DNA of 61,413 nucleotides from Nitrosopumilaceae archaeon (lineage in GTDB: Archaea > Thermoproteota > Nitrososphaeria > Nitrososphaerales > Nitrosopumilaceae). Of this stretch, positions 1 through 8,198 are shown piece after piece. A program made the position numbers and the translations under genes. The notes below the pieces were generated by a model. It searched no databases. It was given only the letters and a program-made list of their open reading frames with translations, and was not told the DNA's origin. The stretch is taken from NCBI GenBank assembly GCA_024644385.1, contig JAHELB010000004.1, positions 1-61,413 on the forward strand. Reading direction: 5' to 3'. Every line of letters begins with the position of its first letter. The first letter of the stretch is position 1.

Positions 1-54
1 TAGAATTTTTTGAATTTCCAACGGTAATTACTCGATAATTAAATAAAAAAAAGT

Positions 55-969
55 TTAGATCTCGATTCCTGAAATGGCATCCCTTACATTTTTTACACCT
101 GCATCAAATGTTTTTCTTTCGCTATCATCAAGTTCTAGCTCAATTATTTTTTCAACACCATTCTTTCCTATTATTGCCGGTACTCCAATTGTGACATTTG
201 AATGTCCATATTCACCCTCAAGAAACGTTGCAACAGGGATAACTTGTTTTCTATCTCTTACCACAGATTCTACAATTGCAGAAATTGCATTTCCTGGAGC
301 ATGGACGGTAGCCCCTTTTAACTCGATAACCTTAGCAGCAACCTGTTTGGTGTTTTGAATCAATTCGTCCAATTTTTCTTTGGGTAAAAACGAGGAAAGT
401 GGTATTCCAGAAACAGTTGAAAATCTAGGTAAAGGCAACATATTTTCTCCATGCTCTCCAATTACTAGTGCTCTGATTGAATCACGAGAATGACCTGTTG
501 CCTCATGAATGAATTGTCTAAATCTAGATAAATCTAACATGCCCCCCATTCCAAAGACTCTATTTTTCTCAAATCCTGATGCTTTATAGGTTACATACGC
601 CATAGGGTCAAGAGGATTGGTCACTGGCACAATCATAGAATCATTTGCATATTTTTTTATATTCTCAACTACACTTTTTACAACACTTGCGTTGATTTTT
701 AATAGGTCCATTCTGGTCATTCCAGGTTTTCTTCCAGAACCTGCGACAACAACTACTATTTTGGATCCTTGCATATCTGCAAAATCATTTGAGCCAGTTA
801 TTTCTACATCAATTCCTTGCTCTGACAACATGTGGTTGATATCCATTGCTTCTCCTTGAGGAAGTCCATCAACAACATCAAGGAGTAATATTTGATCGTC
901 TAGTTGTTTTAATGCCGAAAACAAAGCTGCATCGCCCCCAACTTTTCCTGAACCTATAATTGTAATCAT
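55..969 (-). CDS. mdh: Malate dehydrogenase (LDH/MDH family)
   Basis: NAD(P)-dependent oxidation of malate to oxaloacetate in the cytoplasm. The protein (304 aa from the chosen start) has an N-terminal Rossmann loop GSGKVGG, the family segment [15 protein letters not shown], where the arginines fit a dicarboxylic substrate rather than lactate, VTNPLDPM, and the catalytic histidine in [12 protein letters not shown]. Length is normal for the family. I chose ATG at 969 rather than a TTG three codons upstream because a TATA-like stretch (about 990-1002) lies some 27 nt ahead, as expected for a leaderless mRNA, and because the Rossmann strand begins right there (MITIIGSG). It is transcribed divergently from larC; the spacer of about 90 bp must hold both promoters. 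Confidence 0.95.
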   Translation of the reverse strand: MITIIGSGKVGGDAALFSALKQLDDQILLLDVVDGLPQGEAMDINHMLSEQGIDVEITGSNDFADMQGSKIVVVVAGSGRKPGMTRMDLLKINASVVKSVVENIKKYANDSMIVPVTNPLDPMAYVTYKASGFEKNRVFGMGGMLDLSRFRQFIHEATGHSRDSIRALVIGEHGENMLPLPRFSTVSGIPLSSFLPKEKLDELIQNTKQVAAKVIELKGATVHAPGNAISAIVESVVRDRKQVIPVATFLEGEYGHSNVTIGVPAIIGKNGVEKIIELELDDSERKTFDAGVKNVRDAISGIEI

Positions 970-984
970 AAAAATCAAAGATAA

Positions 985-1045
985 TTTTCATTAATTAAAT
1001 CTAATGAAATTTGTAATTTAATTAGACAGAATTTATATGCATTTT
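985..1045. promoter_or_regulatory. Divergent promoter region mdh / larC
   Basis: On the plus strand the TATA-like element atttatatgc (1031-1040) lies about 26 nt before the larC ATG at 1062. On the minus strand tttaattaat (about 990-1002) lies about 27 nt before the mdh ATG at 969. Both spacings equal the usual archaeal TATA-to-start-site distance, so both mRNAs are probably leaderless. No clear operator palindrome is visible between them. Confidence 0.6.
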
Positions 1046-1061
1046 TGATGAATTTTAATCA

Positions 1062-2282
1062 ATGGTTATTGTTATCGATCCCTTTGTTGCGGGGATATCC
1101 GGTGATATGGTTTTATGCTCCTTGGTAGATCTTGGGGCTAATGGGAATAAAATCATTAGGGGAGTAAAATCTTGTGAAAAATTCCTTCCAGGGTCAATTT
1201 TAAAAAAAATCGATTTTACAAAAATCAATAAACATGGAATAGATTCTACTGGTTTACTTTTAGAAATAGAGGAAAAAAGTCATGAACGAACTGGCTTGGA
1301 GTTAAAACAAGCTCTAACCCAATCCATAGAAGAACTCCATCTATCTGAAAACGCCAAAAATTTTACAACATCTTGTATTGATACTCTTATTTTTGCTGAA
1401 TCTAAAATTCATGGAATTCCAAAAGAGTCTGTACTTTTTCATGAAGCCTCAAGTATAGATACGCTTGTAGATATTCTTGGGGTTGCAATTGCTATAGATG
1501 ATTTAGGTATTTTTGATGAAAAAATTGTCTCTATGCCTATTGGTGTTGGTGGGGGAACGGTAAATTTTTCCCATGGGACAATGACAAATCCTGCTAGTGC
1601 TGTACTTGAAATTTTAAAAAATACGAATTTGAAAATTCATGGAGGGATAGTTAAAAGTGAATTAACCACTCCAACAGGTGTCAGTATTTTGGTAAATTTA
1701 ACCAATACATCGATAGAATACTACCCTTCAATGAAAATTGATTCTATTGGATATGGAGCGGGTAAAAAGGATTTTGACAATTTTTCAAATGTTCTGAAAA
1801 TAGTAAAAGGAAATGAAAAAAATCTTGATTCTGATTTTGTAATAAATCTTGAAACTAATGTTGATGATGTTTCGGGTGAAATATTGGGAAATTTAATTGA
1901 AACCATTATGAAGGTTGGCGCAAAGGATGTATCCATTTATCATGGAATTACAAAAAAGGGGAGGCCAACAAATCTCATTTCAGTAATTTGTAATAATGAT
2001 ACAATTGATAAAATAACTGAAACTCTAATTTCAGAAACGGGAACTTTGGGGATTCGAGTTTCTTCCTCTGAACGAATAATAGTTCCACGAACAATTCATG
2101 AAACTCAAATTTTTCTAGGTGATAAATCGTTCAAAGTTAAATACAAAATTTCTTCTTTTAAAGGTAAATCTTCTTTTAAAATTGAATTTGATGATGTTAA
2201 AAAAATTGCCACTTCTCTTGATAAATCCATTAAAGAAACAGATTCATTGATTAGAAATGAGATTTTAAAGGAGGATGTCTAA
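1062..2282 (+). CDS. larC: Nickel insertion protein LarC (nickel pincer cofactor synthesis)
   Basis: LarC-family protein, 406 aa, full length in one frame, unlike the programmed-frameshift LarC1/LarC2 of Lactobacillus. In characterised members LarC inserts nickel into the pyridinium bis-thiocarboxylate mononucleotide made by LarB and LarE, using CTP. Seen here: the N-terminal segment IDPFVAGISGDM typical of the family (formerly UPF0272/DUF111), FHEASSIDTLVDILG, the glycine-rich PIGVGGGTVNFSHG, and the C-terminal half starting around NLETNVDDVSGE. It is the first gene of an apparent operon: the next gene (larE) starts at or just past its stop codon, and a cysteine desulfurase follows. A TATA box 26 nt upstream suggests a leaderless transcript. 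LarA and LarB are not in this window. Confidence 0.88.
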   Translation: MVIVIDPFVAGISGDMVLCSLVDLGANGNKIIRGVKSCEKFLPGSILKKIDFTKINKHGIDSTGLLLEIEEKSHERTGLELKQALTQSIEELHLSENAKNFTTSCIDTLIFAESKIHGIPKESVLFHEASSIDTLVDILGVAIAIDDLGIFDEKIVSMPIGVGGGTVNFSHGTMTNPASAVLEILKNTNLKIHGGIVKSELTTPTGVSILVNLTNTSIEYYPSMKIDSIGYGAGKKDFDNFSNVLKIVKGNEKNLDSDFVINLETNVDDVSGEILGNLIETIMKVGAKDVSIYHGITKKGRPTNLISVICNNDTIDKITETLISETGTLGIRVSSSERIIVPRTIHETQIFLGDKSFKVKYKISSFKGKSSFKIEFDDVKKIATSLDKSIKETDSLIRNEILKEDV

Positions 2283-2283
2283 A

Positions 2284-3084
2284 ATGTCAAAACTTGAAAA
2301 CCTGATTGAATGGTTTAACGGGAAAAAGGGAGTAATTATTGCTCTTTCAGGCGGTGTTGATAGTGCACTAGTGGCATATGCAGCTTTTCAAAAACTTGGA
2401 CCTAATGCTTTGGCAGTTACTGCTGATTACAAAACATTATCGAAAGAAGAACTGAACGATGCAAAACAAATTTGTTCAGAAATTGGAATCACTCAAAAAT
2501 TCTTGGAATATGATGAACTTGAAAATGAAGAATTTGTACAAAATGATTCTAAACGATGTTTTTATTGTCGACAAGAATTGGGAACCCACTTGCTAGAATT
2601 AGCACAGAAACATGGTATTGAATTTGTGGTTGACGGCACAAATTTGGATGATTTAGGAGATTATCGGCCAGGAATTGAGGCTCTTAAACAAAAGGGCATT
2701 AGGAGTCCATTAGTAGAAACCAATTTAACAAAAAATGAAATTCGAATAATAGCAAAATCTGTTGGTTTGTCTGTGTGTGACAAGCCATCAAATTCTTGTT
2801 TAGCCTCTAGAATTCCTTGGGGCCAAAAAATTACTATTGAACGATTACTAAGGATAGAATATGGAGAAAAAATAGTCAAACAAATAACCCAATTAAAACA
2901 AGTTAGGGTACGAGATCTCCAGGGTCTAGCAAAGGTAGAGGTTGAAAAGGAAAAAATTTCTGTTTTAGCAGAAACATCCATTCTTGAAGAAATTACAAAA
3001 AAATTAAAATTAATTGGATTTTCCGACGTTGTCATTGATCCAGAAGGATATAGTCCTGGAAAAATAAATGTGATCGTAGATTGA
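2284..3084 (+). CDS. larE: ATP-dependent sulfur transferase LarE (three-cysteine type)
   Basis: PP-loop ATPase that activates the pyridinium dicarboxylate intermediate by adenylylation and puts sulfur on it. The PP-loop SGGVDS is at residues 22-27 (numbering from ATG 2284). Three cysteines stand out: KRCFYC (C92, C95) and SNSCLASR (C172). The last aligns with the sacrificial cysteine of Lactobacillus LarE. The CxxC plus third Cys is the arrangement known from LarE enzymes that hold a [4Fe-4S] cluster and take sulfur catalytically instead of destroying their own cysteine. ATG 2284 is preferred over ATG 2275 because AGGAGG (2269-2274) would abut 2275 but lies 9 nt from 2284. The stop overlaps the next start by 4 bp, which strongly links larE to the cysteine desulfurase. 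Confidence 0.88.
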   Translation: MSKLENLIEWFNGKKGVIIALSGGVDSALVAYAAFQKLGPNALAVTADYKTLSKEELNDAKQICSEIGITQKFLEYDELENEEFVQNDSKRCFYCRQELGTHLLELAQKHGIEFVVDGTNLDDLGDYRPGIEALKQKGIRSPLVETNLTKNEIRIIAKSVGLSVCDKPSNSCLASRIPWGQKITIERLLRIEYGEKIVKQITQLKQVRVRDLQGLAKVEVEKEKISVLAETSILEEITKKLKLIGFSDVVIDPEGYSPGKINVIVD

Positions 3085-4238
3085 TCTATTTAGATAATGC
3101 GGCATCTACAAAAATCCATGATGAAGTCCTACAAGAAATGATTCCTTTTTTTAAGGAACAATATGGTAATCCTTCATCAATTCACAGTTATGGCCGGTTT
3201 ACCAGAAAAGCTATCGAGAAAGCAAGGAAACGAGTTGCAAATTTAATTAATGCAGATCCGTCCGAAATTTTGTTTACTTCTGGTGGAACTGAATCAAATA
3301 ATACCGCTCTTTTTGGAATCGCAAAAAAATATCCCAAATCGCAAATTATTACTTCCTCAATTGAACATGATGCTATATTAGAGCCATGTAAAAAATTAGA
3401 AAAAGAGGGATTCGATGTAATCTATCTCCCAGTCGATAAATATGGTTTGATAGATCCAATGAATTTAAAAAAAAATATTTCCAAAAATACTTCTTTGGTG
3501 TCCATAATGTTTGGTAACAACGAGGTAGGAACAATTGAGCCTATAGCAGAGTTGGCCAAAATTTGTATGGACCATGATATTATTTTTCATACAGATGCTA
3601 TTCAGGCATTGGGAAAAATCCCAATAAATGTAAAAGAATCAAGTATAGATTTACTTTCAGTTTCTTCCCATAAAATTCATGGTCCTAAAGGAATTGGCGC
3701 ATTATACATCAAAAGAGGAATTTCTCTAGATCCAGTAATCTTAGGTGGAGGACAAGAAAATGGCTTACGTTCCGGAACCGAAAACGTATCTAATATTGTG
3801 GGTTTTGGAAAAGCTTGTGAAATCTCAAGATTAAATTTTTTAGAAAATATTTCAAAATTGAAGGGGATGCGAGATTACCTATCTTCTAAAATTCTGCAAG
3901 AAATTCCAGAAGTATTTTTAAACGGTCATCCGGAAACGAGATTACCTAATAATGTTCATTTAACTTTTCTTGGAGTCAATGGAGAAGATCTTTTAATTAA
4001 ATTAGATGAAAATGGTATAGCTGCATCTACAGGCTCTGCTTGTTCGGTTCATATCCAAAAAGAATCTCATGTCCTTCGGGCTATGGGATTTTCGCATGAA
4101 CAAATTACTGGTTCTCTTCGATTAACAATTGGAGTTTTTAACAATTTAGAAGAAATGGATAAAACTGTGGAAATATTAAAAAATGTAGTTAAAGAATTAC
4201 GCTCCGTTTCACCGTTCAAAGAAAAATATTCTTTTTAA
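3081..4238 (+). CDS. Cysteine desulfurase (NifS/IscS family)
   Basis: PLP enzyme that removes sulfur from L-cysteine as a protein persulfide for Fe-S cluster or thio-cofactor assembly. The 385-aa protein starts with the family-typical IYLDNAASTK, has the PLP lysine in SSHKIHGPKG (K198), and the persulfide cysteine in the flexible loop STGSACSVH (C321). It is a group I (NifS/IscS-like) rather than SufS-like enzyme by its long active-site loop. The start is TTG 3081, overlapping the larE stop (ttga), so the two are translationally coupled. That position implies it feeds sulfur to LarE or its cluster, though a general role in Fe-S assembly is equally possible if it is the only copy in the genome. 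Confidence 0.93.
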   Translation: MIYLDNAASTKIHDEVLQEMIPFFKEQYGNPSSIHSYGRFTRKAIEKARKRVANLINADPSEILFTSGGTESNNTALFGIAKKYPKSQIITSSIEHDAILEPCKKLEKEGFDVIYLPVDKYGLIDPMNLKKNISKNTSLVSIMFGNNEVGTIEPIAELAKICMDHDIIFHTDAIQALGKIPINVKESSIDLLSVSSHKIHGPKGIGALYIKRGISLDPVILGGGQENGLRSGTENVSNIVGFGKACEISRLNFLENISKLKGMRDYLSSKILQEIPEVFLNGHPETRLPNNVHLTFLGVNGEDLLIKLDENGIAASTGSACSVHIQKESHVLRAMGFSHEQITGSLRLTIGVFNNLEEMDKTVEILKNVVKELRSVSPFKEKYSF

Positions 4239-4246
4239 TTGGAAAC

Positions 4247-5065
4247 CTAGATTTTCATTTGGAACTTTATTTTGGTAATCGCTGTTGTTATAATAATTCC
4301 CAATACTAAAATCAATGATATAAGTGTCCCAAATTCTGGAACTACTGTGGTTCCAATAATTTCGATTTTCGAGTCACCTTCTTCAAAATTAATTGTAATT
4401 AATCTTGTTTGGGGAGTTTTTTCAGTTTCTTGATAAAGATATTGTATATTGTCGATCAAAACGATGAACGTTTCATCTTGACCGTTGGGCTTTTCTGCAT
4501 CTATTGAATTTCTAGGAAGTTTAAGGGAGATGGTTCCCTCGTCTGGTGTATCAATAAGGACTATTAGAGTATAATTATCCGGCTCAAGAATCATATCTAC
4601 TACGCCTCCTCCTTTGATTGTAAATTCTACATCAAAAGTCCCACCATTTGGAATTTGGACTTCAAAACTATCCGTTGTTTCTAGGAACTCTTGTTTAGGC
4701 GTAAATTCTATTGTTGTTTCTGCTATGTTTCCTTCTCCATGTGAAACCCTAATCAAATATTCTCCCTCTGTTCTCCATAATGGTTTTTCTGCAATTATGG
4801 TATGAGAATAACTTCCATCTTGTGCTGGAAAAAATTGGGCAGCATCTATTAAATTTCCTTCCTTCCAAAGTTGAAGGATGATGGGAGTATCTACAATCAC
4901 AGTTTTTAATTGACCTGATATTACAACAGTATCTCCTTCATCATAGTGATTGTCATCAGTTTTAACTGTAAGAAATGGAATCTCGTCACTTTGAGCAAAG
5001 ACGGGATAGATACTAAAACCAATTAAAATAAAAAATAACAGAATCTTAACATTCACAAAAATCAT
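4247..5065 (-). CDS. Secreted PEFG-CTERM protein
   Basis: Exported or surface protein of 272 aa with unknown function. It has a signal peptide (hydrophobic residues about 5-23, ending PVFAQ), two beta-rich Ig-like stretches with the local repeat style seen in its neighbours (GDTVVISGQL, then WRTEGEYLIRVSHG), and a C-terminal tripartite sorting signal: VVPEFG, a hydrophobic helix, then a short Lys-containing tail. PEFG-CTERM signals are known in thaumarchaea and are thought to be processed by an archaeosortase. Its 3' end differs in DNA sequence from the three PEFG genes upstream, so it is the divergent member of the array. It converges with the cysteine desulfurase, 8 bp apart. Confidence 0.8.
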   Translation of the reverse strand: MIFVNVKILLFFILIGFSIYPVFAQSDEIPFLTVKTDDNHYDEGDTVVISGQLKTVIVDTPIILQLWKEGNLIDAAQFFPAQDGSYSHTIIAEKPLWRTEGEYLIRVSHGEGNIAETTIEFTPKQEFLETTDSFEVQIPNGGTFDVEFTIKGGGVVDMILEPDNYTLIVLIDTPDEGTISLKLPRNSIDAEKPNGQDETFIVLIDNIQYLYQETEKTPQTRLITINFEEGDSKIEIIGTTVVPEFGTLISLILVLGIIITTAITKIKFQMKI

Positions 5066-5093
5066 GCATTTTGGTTTCTATATCTCCTTTACT

Positions 5094-5222
5094 ATTAAAA
5101 AATGAAAAAAAGTTGTAGATTTAGTATCTTGGCATTATGCTTAGTCTTGATTTTGCAGAAACTGCAATTATTGATATAATTGCTACTGCTAGAATCAAAG
5201 CTGCAATAGAACCAAATTCCGG
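5094..5222. repeat. Direct repeat, copy A of 3 (3' end of PEFG genes)
   Basis: About 125 bp shared with 6014-6144 and 6933-7062. It covers the stretch downstream of the stop (aaaaaatgaaaaaaag), the stop itself, and the codons for the hydrophobic helix and tail of the PEFG sorting signal. Identity falls off abruptly just upstream of the PEFG codons. Copy A carries a few differences (for example aata-gaa instead of aattgcg) relative to copies B and C. Confidence 0.85.
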
Positions 5223-5978
5223 AATTACATGTGTTCCAATAATTTCAATTTTTTCAGAACCTGCTAAGAACATTACAGTAATTTTGTTTCCTTTGATTTC
5301 TACATCATCCCATTCCTCGCCATCCACAAGTACCATGAATGCTCCAGAAAGGACTTCTTTTGATGGAGTTATCGTTAGGGTTCCATCTTGGGTTGCACTG
5401 ATCATTATAACAAGAGATTTGTCATTAGTATTGACACTTATCCCAGTTACGGTTCCGCCTGTAATAGTATATGGGACACATTTGCCCTTCACGGATAATT
5501 CCGAGTTTGCACATTTGCCTGTAGTTGGTTCAGAAACAATTCCTCCAATTATTTCAAACAAAACTTTGTTACTTTTTACATTACTTCCATAACTTGCTTT
5601 GAGACGATAATCCCCATCAAGTTTCCAAAGATTACCTGCTGTATTGAAGGTAGTACTAAAGTCACCATTGTCGCTTACTGGTATTTGGTCAATCGCAATA
5701 ACAGAATTTAGGGAATTTCTGACAGTAAGAGTTACTGGAGTTCCCGAAACCACACTTGCTACATGTCCTTTGACCATGATGGTATCGCCATGAGCATACA
5801 TTGGCTTATCTGTCCAAAGGGAAAGTGGAAGATCTCGAATTAGTAGCTGTTTTGCAATATCTCGTGGATCATCTAATTCACAATTAGGACATGACACTTG
5901 GGCATATGCTGAAGATATCGTCAAAGTACTTACCGTGGTAAAAATGGCTAGCAGCACAAAAAATGTACGGTAATTCAT
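5121..5978 (-). CDS. Secreted PEFG-CTERM protein (array copy A)
   Basis: 285-aa exported protein of unknown function. Features in order: signal peptide ending SSAYAQ, a CPNC motif just after cleavage, an Ig-like domain (YAHGDTIMVKGHV ... LWKLDGDYRLKASYG), a short segment with two cysteines (GKCANSELSVKGKC), a second beta domain, and the C-terminal signal IPEFGSIAALILAVAII with tail ending SIMPRY. The last 36 or so codons and downstream flank are nearly identical in DNA to the two following genes. A TATA-like stretch in the 64-bp spacer (6005-6020) probably starts its own transcript. Confidence 0.8.
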   Translation of the reverse strand: MNYRTFFVLLAIFTTVSTLTISSAYAQVSCPNCELDDPRDIAKQLLIRDLPLSLWTDKPMYAHGDTIMVKGHVASVVSGTPVTLTVRNSLNSVIAIDQIPVSDNGDFSTTFNTAGNLWKLDGDYRLKASYGSNVKSNKVLFEIIGGIVSEPTTGKCANSELSVKGKCVPYTITGGTVTGISVNTNDKSLVIMISATQDGTLTITPSKEVLSGAFMVLVDGEEWDDVEIKGNKITVMFLAGSEKIEIIGTHVIPEFGSIAALILAVAIISIIAVSAKSRLSIMPRY

Positions 5979-6013
5979 CCTATAATCGGTTCACAATAAT
6001 CTCTATTTATGTA

Positions 6014-6144
6014 TATTTAAAAAATGAAAAAAAGATACAGATCTAATATCTTGGCATTATACTTAGTCTTGATTTTGCAGAAACTGCAATTATTGATATA
6101 ATTGCTACTGCTAGAATCAAAGCTGCAATTGCGCCAAATTCTGG
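6014..6144. repeat. Direct repeat, copy B of 3
   Basis: Second copy of the 125-130 bp repeat at the 3' ends of the three tandem PEFG-CTERM genes. Spacing to copies A and C is about 920 bp on each side. The segment just after the stop differs slightly (agatacagatcta versus agttgtagattta). Confidence 0.85.
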
Positions 6145-6897
6145 AATAACTTTTCCGTCTACAATACCTACGACTACTGAAGCTTTATGATCTGGAGATT
6201 CTCCTTGTTGTGCAGTTACAGTATAATCTCCATCTTGAATCCACAATGGGCCTCCTGTAGTAATATTTGTTGCAAACTTGTTGTCTAAACCAGGTGTTAT
6301 TTGCATCACAGAAACTACGTTACCATTTGGTGCAATAACCTTCAAGGTGACATCTGGATTAGTTCTATCTGTTTGTCCTGTAATACCTATAATAGTTGAA
6401 CCTTCAATTGCATTGGCCCTTATTGATAATCCCTTCTTCACTAGATTCTCTTTAGGCATAAAAATACCCGTCTCCAAATTTGATTCTGTTATTAAAGTCT
6501 CAACTGCCATACCATTTAATATTTCGACCTCAACTGACATTGTGTATATCGAATTTTTACTTACACTTTGCATTCCAGTTATGGTGTAGAAACCATTTTG
6601 TTTCCATAATGGACTAATTTTTATTTCAGTTGAATACTTTCCTGCTGCGTCAGGTGTTACTTGATCTACTGCTAACCTATTAAAACCATCAGGAGATGTC
6701 ACAGTAAATGTGATATCAGTAACCTGTTTTGCGGTTTGACCACGAATTAAGATTGTGTCTGATCCCTCTGATGCTTGGGCGGTTAAGGACATTCCTTGGA
6801 CTTGAGCAAAAGCATCTTGGTGAATCGAAGATACTGATACTACTGAAATTGCCATTAGGACCAACATGATCGATGTTGGTAAAACTTTGAAATTCAT
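6043..6897 (-). CDS. Secreted PEFG-CTERM protein (array copy B)
   Basis: 284-aa exported protein of unknown function. It has a signal peptide ending HQDAFAQ and two Ig-like domains that look like internal duplicates: each has IRGQT or GITGQT, then V..P.G...V.QITP, then PLW.Q.G.YT. The C-terminal PEFG signal and SIMPRY tail are almost identical to array copies A and C. The duplicate structure (residues about 35-135 and 155-245) suggests the basic unit of this whole family is one domain of about 95 aa. The family is abundant in thaumarchaea but uncharacterised; a cell-surface role is inferred from the signals only. Confidence 0.8.
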   Translation of the reverse strand: MNFKVLPTSIMLVLMAISVVSVSSIHQDAFAQVQGMSLTAQASEGSDTILIRGQTAKQVTDITFTVTSPDGFNRLAVDQVTPDAAGKYSTEIKISPLWKQNGFYTITGMQSVSKNSIYTMSVEVEILNGMAVETLITESNLETGIFMPKENLVKKGLSIRANAIEGSTIIGITGQTDRTNPDVTLKVIAPNGNVVSVMQITPGLDNKFATNITTGGPLWIQDGDYTVTAQQGESPDHKASVVVGIVDGKVIPEFGAIAALILAVAIISIIAVSAKSRLSIMPRY

Positions 6898-6932
6898 CCT
6901 GTTTCAACACCCGTTATCTTGGTATTTATAGA

Positions 6933-7062
6933 TATTTAAAAAATGAAAAAAAGTTGTAGATTTAGTATCTTGGCATTATACTTAGTCTTGATTTTGCAGA
7001 AACTGCAATTATTGATATAATTGCTACTGCTAGAATCAAAGCTGCAATTGCGCCAAATTCTG
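6933..7062. repeat. Direct repeat, copy C of 3
   Basis: Third copy of the repeat. It matches copy B through gcgccaaattctgg and copy A again in the segment after the stop and in the following acatgtgttcc codons, a mosaic that suggests gene conversion among copies rather than simple one-time duplication. Confidence 0.85.
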
Positions 7063-7777
7063 GGACTACATGTGTTCCGATAATCTCAATCTCCTCTGCA
7101 CCTGCTGGGAATGATATTACTAGGGTTCTGTCAGTGGATGTAGATGTTTCATCAAAGTCTACCTCTTCACCATCAACTAAGACGAAGAAGGCATCATCAT
7201 CATTTCCAATCTTTGCATCAATCAATTCTCTTGGTAGGGTAATTGTGAGTTGACCATCATCAAATGCATCAATTGCAATAATGAGAGAATTTGCATCTAC
7301 ATCAGGTGTAATTGATAATAGTTTTCCACCTGTGATTTCAAAGTTTATCCAGAAATCGGTTCCAACTACCTGTAACAAGTTGGGCTTCCCAGAATCACTT
7401 ATTCCGTCAAAGTAAAATGTTGTCTCTGCGGTTCGACTTTCGGTTGCATAGAGTACTTTAATCGTATAATCTCCCGCAAACTTCATGAGATTTCCTCCAG
7501 CGGTGAATTGTGTACCAAATGATTTGTCGGCTCCTGGCATAACTTGATCAACGGCCACTTTGTTTCCATTAGGTGCAAAAACCTCGATACTAATTGCATA
7601 TCCAAAAAGACTTTCGCTTACTTTTCCAGTAACCATGATTGTATCGCCTTCCATATAGGATGCCTTATCAGTAGTAACAACGATTGGTTCCACTATTTGT
7701 CCAAATGCGGGTGCTATTCCGATACCTGCAACCATGATCGCAAATAAGGAAAACACCGATAGACGAGTATTCATCAA
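6962..7777 (-). CDS. Secreted PEFG-CTERM protein (array copy C)
   Basis: 271-aa exported protein of unknown function. Signal peptide residues about 1-26 (ending APAFGQ), an Ig-like domain YMEGDTIMVTGKV ... LMKFAGDYTIKVLYA, then an acidic second domain carrying FVLVDGEEVDFDE, a motif shared with copy A (MVLVDGEEWDD) and loosely with the 4247-5065 gene (FIVLIDNIQYLY). The C-terminus is VVPEFGAIAALILAVA with tail SIMPRY. It is transcribed divergently from rpoH, with about 170 bp between them that hold both promoters. Copies A and C are most alike in domain layout, copy B differs in its second domain. Confidence 0.8.
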   Translation of the reverse strand: MMNTRLSVFSLFAIMVAGIGIAPAFGQIVEPIVVTTDKASYMEGDTIMVTGKVSESLFGYAISIEVFAPNGNKVAVDQVMPGADKSFGTQFTAGGNLMKFAGDYTIKVLYATESRTAETTFYFDGISDSGKPNLLQVVGTDFWINFEITGGKLLSITPDVDANSLIIAIDAFDDGQLTITLPRELIDAKIGNDDDAFFVLVDGEEVDFDETSTSTDRTLVISFPAGAEEIEIIGTHVVPEFGAIAALILAVAIISIIAVSAKSRLSIMPRY

Positions 7778-7946
7778 TTGTACGCTCAGATTTCTACTAT
7801 TTAACGTTATGAAAAAAATTATTGACTAAAAAGAAAAAATACTGACGAATTTCAGATTAGATATATATTAACCTCAGAGGGAGTTTTTGACAGTTTGTGC
7901 ATATTATTTATTATTACATCTAATTTTTGTTTTGAGGGTTTAAAAA

Positions 7947-8198
7947 ATGGCAACTAAAAAAAACCAAGTTCTTGTACCGGATCATGTCTATGTCCCCAAA
8001 CATGAAATAATTTCAAAAAAGGATGCTGAAGAGGTTTTAAAAAAATACAATTGTAAACCCACTGAATTACCATTAATTTTTGTAAACGATCCCGCTATCT
8101 TAGGACTAGGTGTAAAACCTGGTGATATGATAAAAATCACCAGAAAAAGCCCTACTGCTGGTGAGAGCTATTACTATAGATATGTGGTGGAAGTTTAG
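7947..8198 (+). CDS. rpoH: DNA-directed RNA polymerase subunit H (Rpb5-like)
   Basis: Archaeal RpoH, the counterpart of the C-terminal domain of eukaryotic Rpb5, 83 aa as usual. Recognisable: VPDHVYVPKHEIISKKDAEEVL near the start and the C-terminal DPAILGLGVKPGDMIKITRKS with RYVVE at the end. It is the first gene of the RNA polymerase operon rpoH-rpoB-rpoA, the normal archaeal order; its stop is directly followed by the rpoB ATG. A TATA-like sequence (gatatatatt, about 7860) is far upstream, and gagggt 8-13 nt before the ATG may serve as a ribosome binding site, so this mRNA likely has a leader. Confidence 0.96.
   Translation: MATKKNQVLVPDHVYVPKHEIISKKDAEEVLKKYNCKPTELPLIFVNDPAILGLGVKPGDMIKITRKSPTAGESYYYRYVVEV

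Noticed and set aside
1-54. Possible feature downstream of mdh at the left edge
   Set aside because: Only AT-rich sequence with an A-run is visible; nothing specific can be supported.
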